NCBI GenBank assembly: GCA_016708875.1
Contig: JADJFA010000023.1
Span: forward strand, 1 to 64,000
Length of the DNA stretch: 64,000 nucleotides
Reading direction: 5' to 3'
Origin: Lewinellaceae bacterium
GTDB lineage: Bacteria; Bacteroidota; Bacteroidia; Chitinophagales; Saprospiraceae
The position numbers were made by a program, and so were the translations under genes. Each line of letters opens with the position of its first letter. Position 1 is the first letter of the stretch. Below, piece by piece: positions 8,277 through 17,301 of this stretch. The notes beneath the pieces are model-generated. The model was given only the letters and a program-made list of their open reading frames with translations. It was not told the origin of the DNA and made no database searches.

Positions 8277-9212
8277 ATGAAAACATTGAGATTTTCTCCC
8301 TTGTTGGGTACCCTTGCCCTTATGTTATGCTCCTTCCCTTTATTCGCTCAAAGCGATATGGAGGCCGACAGCACCGGGCTTCCGGGCGACAACTTTAGCC
8401 TCGAAGCTGCCATTGAACTGTTTAAAAAATCCGACTCTCCCGAAGATTTTGAAAAACGCCTGAACTCCGAAAACAATGAAGCCAACAACCTCGACCTGAA
8501 CGAAGACGGCGAGATTGACTACATCCGCGTTGTAGACAACATGGACGGCGATGTACATGCGCTCGTGCTACAGGTGGCCGTGAGCGAAAAAGAATCTCAG
8601 GATGTAGCAGTCATCGAAATTGAAAAGCAGGGCGCCGAAAACGCCATCCTCCAAATCATTGGAGATGAGGCCCTGTATGGAGAGCAAACCATCGCCGAGC
8701 CATTCGGAGAAGAAAAGGTGAAAAATGGAAAAGACAAAGGCCCCGCTGCAGAACGGGCACCCGTTCGCATCGTAGTGAACGTGTGGTTGTGGCCAAGCGT
8801 CCGATTCATGTATGCACCTGCTTATCGCGTTTGGGTTTCGCCTTGGCGTTGGCGGGTATACCCGGCGTATTGGAGGCCTTGGAGACCGCACCCTTGGCGC
8901 GTGTTCCACGTTCGTGCTGTTCCGTACCGTGCGCATTATCATGTTGTCCGCACACACCGCGTCCACCGCGCACATGCCGTGTATGCTCCGCATCGCGCGC
9001 ATTCAAAAGTTGTACATACCCGCACTACCACCGTGGTGGCTGCAAGGGGTAAAAACGGGGCTGTCGTTGGCAAAAAAACCACTACCACCACCAAGAGAAA
9101 TGGCCGTGTCAAACAATCAAAAACCACCACCACAGGCGTCAAAAAAGGTAAAAACGGCAATGTCGGCGTAAAAAAGACGACCACAAAAACAACCCGGAAA
9201 AGAGGGCATTAA
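8277..9212 (+). CDS. Exported EF-hand-like / basic low-complexity protein, function unknown
   Basis: 311 residues with three parts. First, a signal peptide (ends PLFAQ). Second, an acidic globular part containing LDLNEDGEIDYIRVVDNMDG, with an EF-hand-like DxNxDGxID loop (about residues 65-110). Third, from about residue 160, a very Trp/Arg/Pro-rich stretch (PWRWRVYPAYWRPWRPHPWR) followed by His/Arg and then Thr/Lys repeats (KKTTTTTKRNGRVKQSKTTT). The basic tail would give a strong positive charge, suitable for polyanions or cell-surface polymer. I recognise the domain style from other Bacteroidota hypothetical proteins but no function. Confidence 0.8.
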   Translation: MKTLRFSPLLGTLALMLCSFPLFAQSDMEADSTGLPGDNFSLEAAIELFKKSDSPEDFEKRLNSENNEANNLDLNEDGEIDYIRVVDNMDGDVHALVLQVAVSEKESQDVAVIEIEKQGAENAILQIIGDEALYGEQTIAEPFGEEKVKNGKDKGPAAERAPVRIVVNVWLWPSVRFMYAPAYRVWVSPWRWRVYPAYWRPWRPHPWRVFHVRAVPYRAHYHVVRTHRVHRAHAVYAPHRAHSKVVHTRTTTVVAARGKNGAVVGKKTTTTTKRNGRVKQSKTTTTGVKKGKNGNVGVKKTTTKTTRKRGH

Positions 9213-9374
9213 CGCTTCTATTCGATTGGCTTCCAACTTGTTCTGTATTTCTGCCAGCCTTTTCGTTTGAAAATGTTGACATGATTTTTTTTCAAAAATG
9301 CGTCTATGGTTTGGAAGTTGGCATAAAAGCATACTTTTACGGCCTTATTTGCTAACTTTTTACCAATCAAAATC

Positions 9375-9560
9375 ATGAGCAAAATTTTTAACGACATCAA
9401 ATCAAAGGTCGCCGAAATCGAAGGAGACGTGAACAAATTCTACGGTGGCAACAACGCTGCTGGTGCTCGCGTACGGAAAGCAATGCAGGAACTGAAGGCA
9501 TTGGCTACCGATCTTCGCAAAGACGTTCTGGACACTAAAACCTCTCGCGCAGCGAAGTAA
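9375..9560 (+). CDS. Histone H1-like protein Hc1
   Basis: 61 residues. The pattern VAEIEGDVNKFYGGNNAAGA followed by RVRKAMQELKALATDLRKDV is the Hc1 domain, shared with chlamydial Hc1 and short Bacteroidota homologues. Lys is spread along predicted helices. Unlike the chlamydial protein it has no long basic C-terminal tail. The probable role is DNA binding and nucleoid compaction. A candidate promoter (TTG about 9311, TACTTTTA about 9330) is weak. A clear terminator follows the stop. Confidence 0.9.
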   Translation: MSKIFNDIKSKVAEIEGDVNKFYGGNNAAGARVRKAMQELKALATDLRKDVLDTKTSRAAK

Positions 9561-9579
9561 TTTCCCTGTGGAAAAAATC

Positions 9580-9620
9580 AAACACCTGCAATGCCGTCTG
9601 GCGTTGCAGGTGTTTTTTTT
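9580..9620 (+). terminator. Rho-independent terminator of the hc1 gene
   Basis: Stem AAACACCTGCAA...TTGCAGGTGTTT with a loop, then a run of eight or more T (9611-9620), 20 bp after the Hc1 stop codon. Confidence 0.85.
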
Positions 9621-9719
9621 GGGGGGTGATTTGAGGATATGTTGATTTGGTGATTCGAGTGACCAAGCTCGGGAGTCCAAATAACCAAATCAACAAATAC
9701 CCAAATCAACAAAAACTTT

Positions 9720-10835
9720 TCATTCTTTGCTCCAATCATAGGAGCGGTTTTTCAGGTTCTCCAGCGTGTCCTTGAGTTTTTGGTCAATGATGGCCTTTTC
9801 CTTTTCCACGGTGGCATTGGCTCGATGGGTACCTACTTCGGTATCAACCTTGAGATTGTTTTTTACGTTGTTGCTCAGTAAGGTAGTTTGTTCCAGATTT
9901 GCCATTTCAAAAACCTGTTCTTGCTGGTGGAGCACGAAATCATAAGGGCTTCTGTAGGAAATCAATTTTACTAAAATGGGGGCGGTTTCTACTGCAATAA
10001 AAAGCAGTGTGATAAAAATACTGGCCCAAAAAATGGCAAGACTGCGGCCCGCGAGCCTCGAAAGCGCGTCCAGTCTGGCTGCAAGGCCATCGTAACGATC
10101 GCGGTCAAGTTGGGTAATATCCGTTTGAGCAGCTGCTTCAAATTGTTGCGCGGCCAGTTCTTTTTCGCGGATTAATGGTTGGTTTTCAAGCATTAAAGTA
10201 TTGAGCTCTGTCTGGGCTTGGTCGGCTGCGTCCTTTTTCGCGCGGTAAATGGGGCCGAGATTTTTCTTGCGTGAACCACCTGTGCCATCTGCTTCTTGCA
10301 CGGCGATTTTGGCGAGCGAATCACGGTAGGCGGTTTTGGCAAAAATCTCTGATTTGAGAATTGCTGCTTGTCCGCGCAATTCAGCAATCTGGCTTTGGTA
10401 GCGCAGTTTCACCCGGTCTTCCTGTTGCTTAAACACTTCTTGCTCCATTTGTACCATTTCGGCACGGATTTCCTTTTCAAAAATTTTCAATTCCAAAGGC
10501 TTCGAAATAACCAGCGCCAACAACACCGCCATAACCAAACGCGGAAATGCCACAAAAAAATCACGCCACCATTTGCCATTGCTCTTCATGCTCATTACGA
10601 TGTAACGGTCAAGATTGAAAATCATCAATCCCCACACCAACCCAAAGCCTCCGGCCATCCAGTATGAGTCAAAAACGGTGAAAAGTGCGTACCCAGAGGA
10701 GAAGAAAGCAAGTACGCCGGTAAAAAAAACGGTGGCACCTATGCCGGCATATTTATTCCGGTCAGTGGGGCATTTTTCCAGTACGCTGGATTCTACGCCG
10801 GAGCAGAATAGGAAGAAGTCTTGGATGTTTTTCAT
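9720..10835 (-). CDS. DUF4407 domain-containing membrane protein
   Basis: 371 residues from ATG 10835, chosen over the in-frame ATG at 10859 because MKNIQDFFLFCSGV matches the usual family N-terminus. Two adjacent transmembrane segments (YAGIGATVFFTGVLAFFSSG and the following WMAGGFGLVWGLMIFNLDRY), a third around VMAVLLALVISKPLEL, then a long charged coiled coil (about residues 125-260, KQQEDRVKLRYQSQIAEL...), and a fourth membrane segment (LAIFWASIFITLLFIAVETA). This is the canonical DUF4407 architecture. The function is unknown, possibly as a membrane-tethered scaffold. Confidence 0.9.
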   Translation of the reverse strand: MKNIQDFFLFCSGVESSVLEKCPTDRNKYAGIGATVFFTGVLAFFSSGYALFTVFDSYWMAGGFGLVWGLMIFNLDRYIVMSMKSNGKWWRDFFVAFPRLVMAVLLALVISKPLELKIFEKEIRAEMVQMEQEVFKQQEDRVKLRYQSQIAELRGQAAILKSEIFAKTAYRDSLAKIAVQEADGTGGSRKKNLGPIYRAKKDAADQAQTELNTLMLENQPLIREKELAAQQFEAAAQTDITQLDRDRYDGLAARLDALSRLAGRSLAIFWASIFITLLFIAVETAPILVKLISYRSPYDFVLHQQEQVFEMANLEQTTLLSNNVKNNLKVDTEVGTHRANATVEKEKAIIDQKLKDTLENLKNRSYDWSKE

Positions 10836-10963
10836 AGCAGCATGTAGCGCGAAATTCATTTCGCAGAAAGATTGACAAAGGCAAAGAACACGCTAAACGC
10901 ACACAAAGGAATTCTATTTTCGATAAACAAGGTACTTGGTTATACAAAATAGCCATAGCCGAT

Positions 10964-10998
10964 GAACTTCCCGAAAATTTCAAACTTTCGGGAAGTTC
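10964..10998. repeat. Hairpin gaacttcccgaaa
   Basis: Perfect 13-bp arms (10964-10976, 10986-10998) with a 9-nt loop, between the divergent DUF4407 and MBL-fold genes. It lies in the leader of the MBL gene and may be a regulatory or REP-like element. Confidence 0.55.
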
Positions 10999-11025
10999 AA
11001 ATCATCACGTCGCTACCTTCGCCGT

Positions 11026-11934
11026 ATGAAAATTCACACGCTCGACCTGCAATTCTTGGGGATCGAAAAATCCATCGCAGTTTTTGTGCTAGAAACCCGG
11101 GATGGGCTGGCACTGGTGGAGTGCGGTCCGGCCTCTACCCTACCCCATTTGCAAAATGCCTTGCGTGAAAATGGTTGGAAACTGGCTGATTTTCAGCACG
11201 TTTTTCTGTCGCATATTCATTTTGACCACGCGGGCGCTGCCTGGGCATTTGCCGAACAGGGCGCAAAAATCTACGTCCACCCAAAGGGATTGCCCCACCT
11301 CGCCCAACCTGAAAAACTCTACAATTCAGCCAGGATGATCTATGGCGATGACATGGATCGGTTGTGGGGCGAGATGCGGCCTATCCCTGAAAATCAACTA
11401 TATGCGCCAGAAAACGGCGAAATCATCGAAGCCATTGGGCTTAGATTCACAGCGTGGTACACCCCGGGTCATGCGGTCCACCACATTGCCTGGGAAGTAA
11501 GCAGTTCTCAAGAACCTCTGGAGCGGGTGCTATTCACTGGTGATGTGGCTGGGGTTCGCATGGGTGGAGGCCCTGTGATGCCCCCCTGCCCGCCGCCGGA
11601 TATTCAAGTGGAAGATTGGCTGGCTTCGATTCAAATGATGCGAGATTTACCTTCAGAAAGGTTTTTTCTGACCCATTTTGGAGAAATTGGCGACAAAAAC
11701 TCCCACCTTGACGCACTCGCAAAACGCTTGCTTACCTGGGCCGATTGGATGCGCCCACACGCGGAAGCGAACACTGCGCCCGAATTAATTGTACCCGCAT
11801 TTCAATCCTTTGTAAATGCCGAACTTATGGCTGCCGGTGTGGCAAAAGAAGATTTGGCCCGGTATGAAGCCGCCAACCCAGCCTTTATGTCGGTCGCTGG
11901 ATTGATGCGTTATTGGAAGAAAAAAAATAATTAG
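11026..11934 (+). CDS. MBL-fold metallo-hydrolase
   Basis: 302 residues. The metallo-beta-lactamase motif is HIHFDHAGA (HxHxDH), with later metal ligands in TPGHAVHHIAWEV, FTGDVAGVR and FFLTHFGE. Such proteins bind two metal ions, commonly zinc or iron, and hydrolyse thioesters, lactones or phosphoesters; the exact substrate cannot be read from the sequence. No neighbouring enzyme suggests a pathway. It is the first of a set of plus-strand genes with rfaE1. Confidence 0.9.
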   Translation: MKIHTLDLQFLGIEKSIAVFVLETRDGLALVECGPASTLPHLQNALRENGWKLADFQHVFLSHIHFDHAGAAWAFAEQGAKIYVHPKGLPHLAQPEKLYNSARMIYGDDMDRLWGEMRPIPENQLYAPENGEIIEAIGLRFTAWYTPGHAVHHIAWEVSSSQEPLERVLFTGDVAGVRMGGGPVMPPCPPPDIQVEDWLASIQMMRDLPSERFFLTHFGEIGDKNSHLDALAKRLLTWADWMRPHAEANTAPELIVPAFQSFVNAELMAAGVAKEDLARYEAANPAFMSVAGLMRYWKKKNN

Positions 11935-11935
11935 A

Positions 11936-12004
11936 CTTTGGACATTGGACTATTAGACTTGCCACCCGCATATGTCTAACGTCCAAAGTCCAAAGTCCAA
12001 AGTC
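11936..12004. repeat. Heptamer repeat array (gtccaaa) in inverted arrangement
   Basis: Copies of TTTGGAC/TTGGAC on the left (11937-11960) face four direct copies of GTCCAAA on the right (11981-12007), just before the rfaE1 start codon. It has the same design as the arrays at 9637-9715, 14079-14161 and 43973-44106. Confidence 0.65.
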
Positions 12005-12009
12005 CAAAA

Positions 12010-12983
12010 ATGAGCATACTACAAAAAATTGAAAATCTGGATGTCCTCATTGTGGGGGATGTGATGATTGACCGCTATCTGAGGGGTTCAGTGAGCCGTA
12101 TTTCGCCCGAAGCGCCAGTACCCGTAGTATTAGAAAAGGAGACAGAAGACCGGTTAGGTGGAGCGGCGAATGTTGCACTGAATGTGCAGGCATTGGGTAG
12201 TCGAGCTTTTTTGTGTAGTATTATTGGTGACGATGAGGATGGGGAAAAGTTTATGGAAAAACTTGCTGCGCACAATCTTCCCGGAATGGAATGCTGAGGT
12301 CTTCGACGCGCCGAACCACTGTCAAAACCCGAATCCTTGGCAACCATCAACAGATGCTCCGGATTGACCGCGAAGACACCCATGACCTAGACCAGAAAGA
12401 AGCAGGCAAATTATGTGATAAAGTCATGTCCATCATAGATCAGGAGCCTATTAGAGTCATTATTTTGCAAGATTACAACAAGGGTGTTTTGACAGAATGG
12501 GTAATTAAAAGAATCCTGAATGGCGCGAAACAGAAAGGGATATTTACGGCGGTTGACCCTAAAAAAGCCAATTTTTTTGCCTTTGAAGGGGTTAATTTGT
12601 TTAAACCCAATTTGAAGGAAGTGCGTGAAAGCACCCCATTTCCCGTAACACCCGACGAAGCATCTCTGCAAAAAGCCTCCGATTTTCTCCGGGAAAAACT
12701 GGGCAATCAATTTACGATGCTCACACTTTCAGAAAAAGGATTATTTTTGGATGACGGAACTGGAGGCAAATGCTTCCCCACCACGCCACGAAACATCTCC
12801 GATGTAAGCGGCGCTGGCGATACGGTGATTAGCATCGCAGCGATGGGACTTGGGGCAGGATTAGATTTGGAAACGGTGGCATTGCTTTCCAATATGGCAG
12901 GCGGACAAGTGTGCGAATCGCCGGGCGTAGTACCCGTGAATCGCGCCCGGCTTGAAAAAGAACTGGCCAATACCAACATGTAG
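12010..12983 (+). CDS. rfaE1: D-glycero-beta-D-manno-heptose-7-phosphate kinase, frameshifted
   Basis: A PfkB/ribokinase-family kinase of about 323 residues in total, the size of the separate RfaE1/HldA kinase. The N-terminal half (12010-12297) has VLIVGDVMIDRYLRGSVSRI and the glycine-rich LGGAANVALNV. The C-terminal half (from about 12291, frame shifted by one base) has RRTTVKTRILGNHQQMLR, the ILQDYNKGVL loop and the catalytic SGAGDTVISIAAMG (GAGD). The break lies at about 12280-12295, where MEC-stop interrupts a frame that continues as LRSSTRRTTVKTR. The enzyme phosphorylates heptose-7-phosphate at O-1 for LPS core synthesis. The adenylyltransferase half (RfaE2) is not here. With an intact sequence I would call it functional. 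Confidence 0.85.
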
Positions 12984-13040
12984 CATTGGCATTACGTCTA
13001 ACAAGCATACACAATCACTCTTTTCCTTAATTCTGTTGCT

Positions 13041-14080
13041 ATGAAATTTTTCTGTACACTTTTCGCCACCATTTTCCTGCTCCATCCACTTTTTGGACAA
13101 GGAAACGACCCTGCTCCTGATACGCTGTTGCAGCACACTTTTCAAGGAATTCTCGACCCGGCAGATACGATGCTGGCTCGCCCACCGGCAACGACCTACA
13201 TTGGGTAAACTACGATCAAGACAGCCTAATTGGCCTTTGTGTTGGCAATGGGGCAGTTACGCCACAAGGCTGGTATTGGGAAAGTGACCTTGGCTTTGTG
13301 GATCCAAGCATGACGGATAACTCGGCCTTTACCAGCTGCTCTTTCCTCAATCATAGTACGCCTCAAAATAAAAACTGGCTGATTACCAGCCCAGTGTATA
13401 TACCCGACAGCTCATACTGGCTTTGCTGGCGATCGCTATCGTACTATGGTCCGGGCTTTATGGACGGTTACAAAGTGCTCGCTTCCACCGGCACAAACTT
13501 CCCGGAATCATTTAGCGATACGCTTTTCATGGCAGCACAAATGGTTGTCCACTCAGATCCACCAGGTTCGCTTAACCTGGACGACTACATCTTTTCACCT
13601 GGGTACATTCATGCCAATGGCTATACTGACACGGCTTACTTTTTTGTTGATACTGAACCAAATGGAGATTTTTACCACGGCAAACTGGAACCGCACAGCC
13701 TGAGTCTTGCTGCCTATGCGGAGCAAACCATTTACATCGCGTTCCTGCACGATTCTTACGACGATTTTCAATTACAGGTGGATGACATATTAGTTACCAA
13801 CACCAAGGTGTCTACCGCTACCCCATCCGATTTTCTTTATTTCAATATTTTGCCCAACCCAGTTCAGGATTTTGCTTTCGTAAACTGGAAAACCCAAACA
13901 CCTATGGCAGGACGCTTGAGTGTTGTGGATCAATCCGGTAAAGTTCTTTCTGAAAGAAGTTTCAACAGTCGTACTGAGGGGCAAATACATCTTGATTTAC
14001 AGGGGTTTGCAGCAGGAATCTACTTCTGCAAACTGGAAACTGCCACAGGGCAAGCCACGAAGATGTTGGTGAAGATATAG
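13041..14080 (+). CDS. Secreted choice-of-anchor / cleaved-adhesin-like protein with T9SS sorting domain, frameshifted
   Basis: The ATG at 13041 gives a signal peptide (MKFFCTLFATIFLLHPLFGQ). The frame then breaks at about 13172-13180 and continues in another frame as SPTGNDLHWVNYDQDSLIGL up to 14080, giving ~346 residues in all. The middle has the pattern of cleaved-adhesin/choice-of-anchor J modules (NWLITSPVYI, SYWLCWRSLSYYG, QTIYIAFLHDSYDDFQLQVD). The C-terminus (FNILPNPVQDFAFVNW to GIYFCKLETATGQATKMLVK) is a T9SS type A domain. It is probably a surface or secreted adhesin-like protein. Confidence 0.8.
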
Positions 14081-14161
14081 TAGCAAGTAACAAGTAACAA
14101 GTTGGCCCTGTCGTAACCTCCCAACTTGTTACTTGTTACTTGTTACTTGTTACTTGCTACT
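14079..14161. repeat. Heptamer repeat array (caagtaa/ttacttg) in inverted arrangement
   Basis: The left arm (14079-14105) holds three heptamers and the right arm (14121-14161) five. The inner parts are exactly complementary across a 15-nt spacer. One end abuts the stop of the T9SS cargo gene and the other the premature end of the mfd fragment. Confidence 0.75.
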
Positions 14162-14170
14162 TCCAACACC

Positions 14171-15164
14171 TCACTTTCCATCCAAGTAAACAATCGCCCG
14201 CTCAGCAATATCCTCCGTCACTTCGCCAGGGTAGAGAAAGGCCCGGTCGCGAAATATTTCACGCAAATCTGCGGAATCCAAAGCTGTAAGTTTGGATGCA
14301 AATTGTTCGGCCCGCTCGAAACAATATTGCAACCGGTCGAGCAGGAATTGATAGTCTTTTACCCAGATGACCGTATTGAGGGGCAAAATTTGGAAAAGCG
14401 ATACCTTTTGATCCTGTCGAAACCGGGTACTGAGGTTTGGCACGATACTAAGCGAGGAAAGATTGCGCTGCGAAAGTTGGGTGGTCGGGTCAAATGTTCG
14501 AATGGTATCTACCTCATCGTCAAAGAGTTCTATGCGATAAGGCAGTTCGTTACCAAAAGAAAAAAGGTCAATAATTCCACCTCGGATAGAAAATTGTCCA
14601 GGTTCAAAAACGAAATCGGCACGCTCGAAGCCATATTCAACAAGTACCTGAATCACAAATTCAGCATCGAGTTTTTCGCCTTTTTTTACCTCAATCCGGC
14701 TTTTATTGAGCACTTCCGGTTTCACCACTTTTTCAAACAAGGCTTCGGGATAGGTAACTATTACACCACCACCCTGCCCCCCCTGAGGGGGGTGAAGCGG
14801 TCATTTTGCTTATAACTTCTGAGCGTTGAAGCATTTGCGTGGGGCTCAGGTCGTCGAAAAACGCCGGACGCTTGAACGAGTCGGGAAATAAATAGACGGC
14901 TTGGTCCGGCAAAAGCCCTTCAAGGTCATTTTGGCGATATGCCGCCTCCTCTTTTGAATTCGCAACGAAAAGGTGGCAACCGATGGCCGTTGACTTTGAA
15001 CCTTGACCATTGACTATGGCTGCAATCACAAAAGATTCCTGTGCCCCTACAAGCCCTGTAAGTTTTATACGCGCAGCAGCAGCTTGACTTTCAAGATTTT
15101 GCGCAATTTTCAGCACTGCCGGGTGATTGCGGTAAGCGGCAAGAAGGTGGGAGAGGTTGCTCAT
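14171..15164 (-). pseudogene. mfd: mfd fragment (transcription-repair coupling factor, N-terminal third only)
   Basis: From ATG 15164 the translation MSNLSHLLAAYRNHPAVLKI, then LTGLVGAQESFVIAAI, matches the start of Mfd. The frame breaks at the C7/G6 tract at 14777-14792. The other frame resumes with VTYPEALFEKVVKPEVLN, VEYGFERADFVFEPGQFSIR and GGIIDLFSFGNELPYRIELF, the UvrB-like module. It stops after EDIAERAIVYLDGK, about 330 residues, whereas full Mfd is ~1,100: the RNA-polymerase-interacting domain, the SF2 translocase and the C-terminal domain are missing. The break coincides with the heptamer array at 14079-14161. This is either a truncated gene, a duplicate remnant, or an assembly join. 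Confidence 0.8.
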
Positions 15165-15191
15165 AAATTGGGGCGCGAAGGTAGGGCTTTA

Positions 15192-15358
15192 CTAGAAGCC
15201 ATCTCAAAAATGGCGCTGGAGATGAAAAGATTGGATGATGATCGAAGTCAAGACCATTTTTTGCAGACATAGTGGTGTCTATAGCGAAAAAAATGAACGC
15301 TGAATTCGGTCAACAGACGGCTTTTCAGCCCAGCAGGTATTTTTGAGATGGCTTCTAG
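15192..15358. mobile_element. MITE-like element, 167 bp
   Basis: Perfect 20-bp terminal inverted repeats (15192-15211 and 15339-15358, CTAGAAGCCATCTCAAAAAT and its complement) flank a ~127-bp interior with no ORF. The TIR tip GAAGCCATCTCAAAAAT with flanking TA resembles IS5-type transposon ends, so TA could be the target duplication. It is non-autonomous and needs a transposase in trans. Confidence 0.75.
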
Positions 15359-15870
15359 GCATTCCGCTCCAGCCAGAACTCAGCGCTGGTGCCCTCGGCT
15401 GTTTCTCGTAGTCCGATATACTTGAAACCACTTTTTGTCAACACTCGTTGAGAAACGGCATTGTCCGGGTGCGTAAACGCTACCAAATGCGGAGCCGGCG
15501 ATTGGCCAAAACAATATTGGTTTAGCGGTGGCACCAACTCGCTTGCAAAGCCTTGCCTTCTGCATTCTGGAGCGAGAATATACCCGATTTCATACTCATG
15601 GCTTGAAGGATCATAAGCAACCTGCCGTGCTACACAAAAACCGACAAATGCACCAGAATCCTTCATTTCTATCACAAACGTGCCCAGTCCGGGGCATTTT
15701 TCAGCATAATCAGCCCAAAATGCCATTCGGTCTCGGGCCTGCTGTTCTTCGGTAAAGGGCGCACGGATATACCGCATGGTTTCAGGATCGCTCAATAGGC
15801 GATAAATGCTGGAGAAATCCGAGTCAGCTAGTGGACGAACCTTTAGCCTAAAGGTTTCAAAAATCGTCAT
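15355..15870 (-). CDS. GNAT family N-acetyltransferase
   Basis: 171 residues of the RimJ/RimL-like Acetyltransf_3 type. It starts MTIFETFRLKVRPLADSDFS, contains SDPETMRYI near the N-terminus, the acetyl-CoA-binding segment APECRRQGFASELV (Q/R-x-x-G-x-A/G), and a C-terminal HPDNAVSQRVLTKSGFKYIG. It would acetylate an amine or protein N-terminus; the substrate is unknown. The stop codon TAG (15355-15357) belongs to the terminal inverted repeat of the adjacent MITE, so the insertion may have set the present C-terminus. Confidence 0.9.
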   Translation of the reverse strand: MTIFETFRLKVRPLADSDFSSIYRLLSDPETMRYIRAPFTEEQQARDRMAFWADYAEKCPGLGTFVIEMKDSGAFVGFCVARQVAYDPSSHEYEIGYILAPECRRQGFASELVPPLNQYCFGQSPAPHLVAFTHPDNAVSQRVLTKSGFKYIGLRETAEGTSAEFWLERNA

Positions 15871-15918
15871 GTGTTAAGTTTCGGTGTACTTTGGCGGTCA
15901 ATAATACTTCCGCCACCA

Positions 15919-16368
15919 ATGTCTGAAATTTTCAATGCTATTGTCCAATTGTTGAATGAAGTTTGTCACTCTACCGGGCTATCGTATTTTGAAATTAACA
16001 TCCTGCTTTACACCTTTTTCATACCCGCCACTTGGTGGGCTATCGTGTGGTGGCGTTTGCGGAAATGGCCTTGGTTATGGCTTTTCCACTTGGGCGCCCC
16101 GCTCATTTATTATTATGAAAAAGAAAATTTAGCACATTTTTCTGAACGGTTTTACGATTCCAATACACAAGCCTTGCTTTGGTTAGGCAACGGTGACGAG
16201 GTGGGCTACATTCAGGTTTCGATCTTTGTAGGGATAGTATTGCCCGCAATGATTTACCTGAGCCTTTGGCTTATACCTAATCGAGTTTTGACACTCCTTT
16301 ACGCTGGGTTAATGGTGGGCAATCTCTCTTGGTATGCTTGGACGTGGTTTAGAAGTGACACTTTTTGA
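15919..16368 (+). CDS. Small integral membrane protein, function unknown
   Basis: About 149 residues from ATG 15919 (an in-frame upstream ATG at 15871 overlaps the divergent GNAT start and looks less likely). Four hydrophobic segments: INILLYTFFIPATWWAIVWW, WLWLFHLGAPLIYYY, VSIFVGIVLPAMIYLSLWLI and VLTLLYAGLMVGNLSWYAW. The last residues and the TGA stop lie inside the palindrome at 16351-16383. I do not recognise a family. Confidence 0.7.
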   Translation: MSEIFNAIVQLLNEVCHSTGLSYFEINILLYTFFIPATWWAIVWWRLRKWPWLWLFHLGAPLIYYYEKENLAHFSERFYDSNTQALLWLGNGDEVGYIQVSIFVGIVLPAMIYLSLWLIPNRVLTLLYAGLMVGNLSWYAWTWFRSDTF

Positions 16369-16383
16369 AAAAGTGTCACTTCT
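16351..16383. repeat. Palindrome AGAAGTGACACTTTTT-G-AAAAAGTGTCACTTCT
   Basis: A perfect 33-nt palindrome with a one-base centre, the second copy of the family seen at 8170-8194. It sits between convergent genes and contains the stop codon of the plus-strand gene (TGA 16366-16368). It may work as a bidirectional terminator. Confidence 0.8.
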
Positions 16384-16392
16384 CGAAGCGTA

Positions 16393-17238
16393 TCACTTAT
16401 CAAAAAACGAAAGCAAATCGCTCATGGTTTCCTTCAAGTCTTTGCGGTTGACGACCAAGTCCATAAAACCACTTTCCAGTAAAAAATCTGAAGTTTGGAA
16501 ACCTTCTGGCAGGTCTCGCTTGATGGTTTCACGGATAACCCTCGGGCCCGCAAAGCCTATAAGTGCGTCAGGTTCAGCCAAATGAATATCGCCGAGCATG
16601 GCGAAAGAAGCCGTTACGCCGCCCGTGGTGGGGTCGGTCATAAGCGAAAAATAAGGGAGACCGGCCTTGGCAAGGAGGGTAAGTTTGGCGCTTGTTTTTG
16701 CCATTTGCATCAACGAGAAAGCGCTCTCCATCATGCGCGCGCCACCTGATTTTGAAATAATCAACAGTGGGCTTTTTACCTCCAGGCAATAGTCAATGGC
16801 AAGCGATATTTTTTCCCCCACTACGGCCCCCATAGAACCGCCGATGAATTTGAAATCCATGGCTGCTACCACAAGTTTGTGGCCATTCACGTTGCCGGCG
16901 CCGATGGCGATTGCGTCGTTCAGGCCCGTTTTTTTGCGGCTTTCCTCCAGCCGTTTGTCGTAGGGCTTGAGGTCGGTAAAATGGAGAAAATCCACCGAAA
17001 CGAGGTCATCGTGTAAGGTGATATAGTCTTGATTATCAAAGAGAATCTCGAAATACTCCTCCGAACCGATGGCCGTGTGATAATCACACTTTGGGCATTT
17101 GTAGAAGTTGTCGTGGAGCTGCTTGGTCGTGCTGGTCTCCTTGCATTTTTTGCATTGGAACCAGATGCCTTCCGGCACATCTTTTTTAGACTTGGTGGCG
17201 GTGGTGATGCCCTCGCGCAGGCGTTTGTACCAACTCAT
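16393..17238 (-). CDS. accD: Acetyl-CoA carboxylase carboxyltransferase subunit beta
   Basis: 281 residues, normal for AccD. The N-terminal four-Cys zinc ribbon reads FQCKKCKETSTTKQLHDN with a second pair in CPKCDYH. The carboxyltransferase core follows: AIAIGAGNVNGHKLVVAAMD, FIGGSMGAVVGEKI, SKSGGARMMESAFSLMQM, LMTDPTTGGVTASFAMLGD and LIGFAGPRVIRET. It transfers CO2 from carboxybiotin to acetyl-CoA together with AccA, the first committed step of fatty-acid synthesis. accA is not in the window. Confidence 0.97.
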   Translation of the reverse strand: MSWYKRLREGITTATKSKKDVPEGIWFQCKKCKETSTTKQLHDNFYKCPKCDYHTAIGSEEYFEILFDNQDYITLHDDLVSVDFLHFTDLKPYDKRLEESRKKTGLNDAIAIGAGNVNGHKLVVAAMDFKFIGGSMGAVVGEKISLAIDYCLEVKSPLLIISKSGGARMMESAFSLMQMAKTSAKLTLLAKAGLPYFSLMTDPTTGGVTASFAMLGDIHLAEPDALIGFAGPRVIRETIKRDLPEGFQTSDFLLESGFMDLVVNRKDLKETMSDLLSFFDK

Positions 17239-17301
17239 GGGACGATAGTTTGATTGACCAATGGTAGGTTATTTGGGCGGGCAAAGATAGTCAAGGACTA
17301 A

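Noticed and set aside
12281..12300. Programmed frameshift in rfaE1
   Set aside because: No slippery heptamer or downstream stimulator is visible, the overlap ATGCTGA gives only a poor restart, and many similar breaks occur in the window, so an indel is more likely.
13041..13207. A separate short gene MKFFCTLFATIF... ending at the TAA
   Set aside because: The downstream frame completes the same secreted protein with a T9SS domain, so it is the N-terminus of a frameshifted gene.
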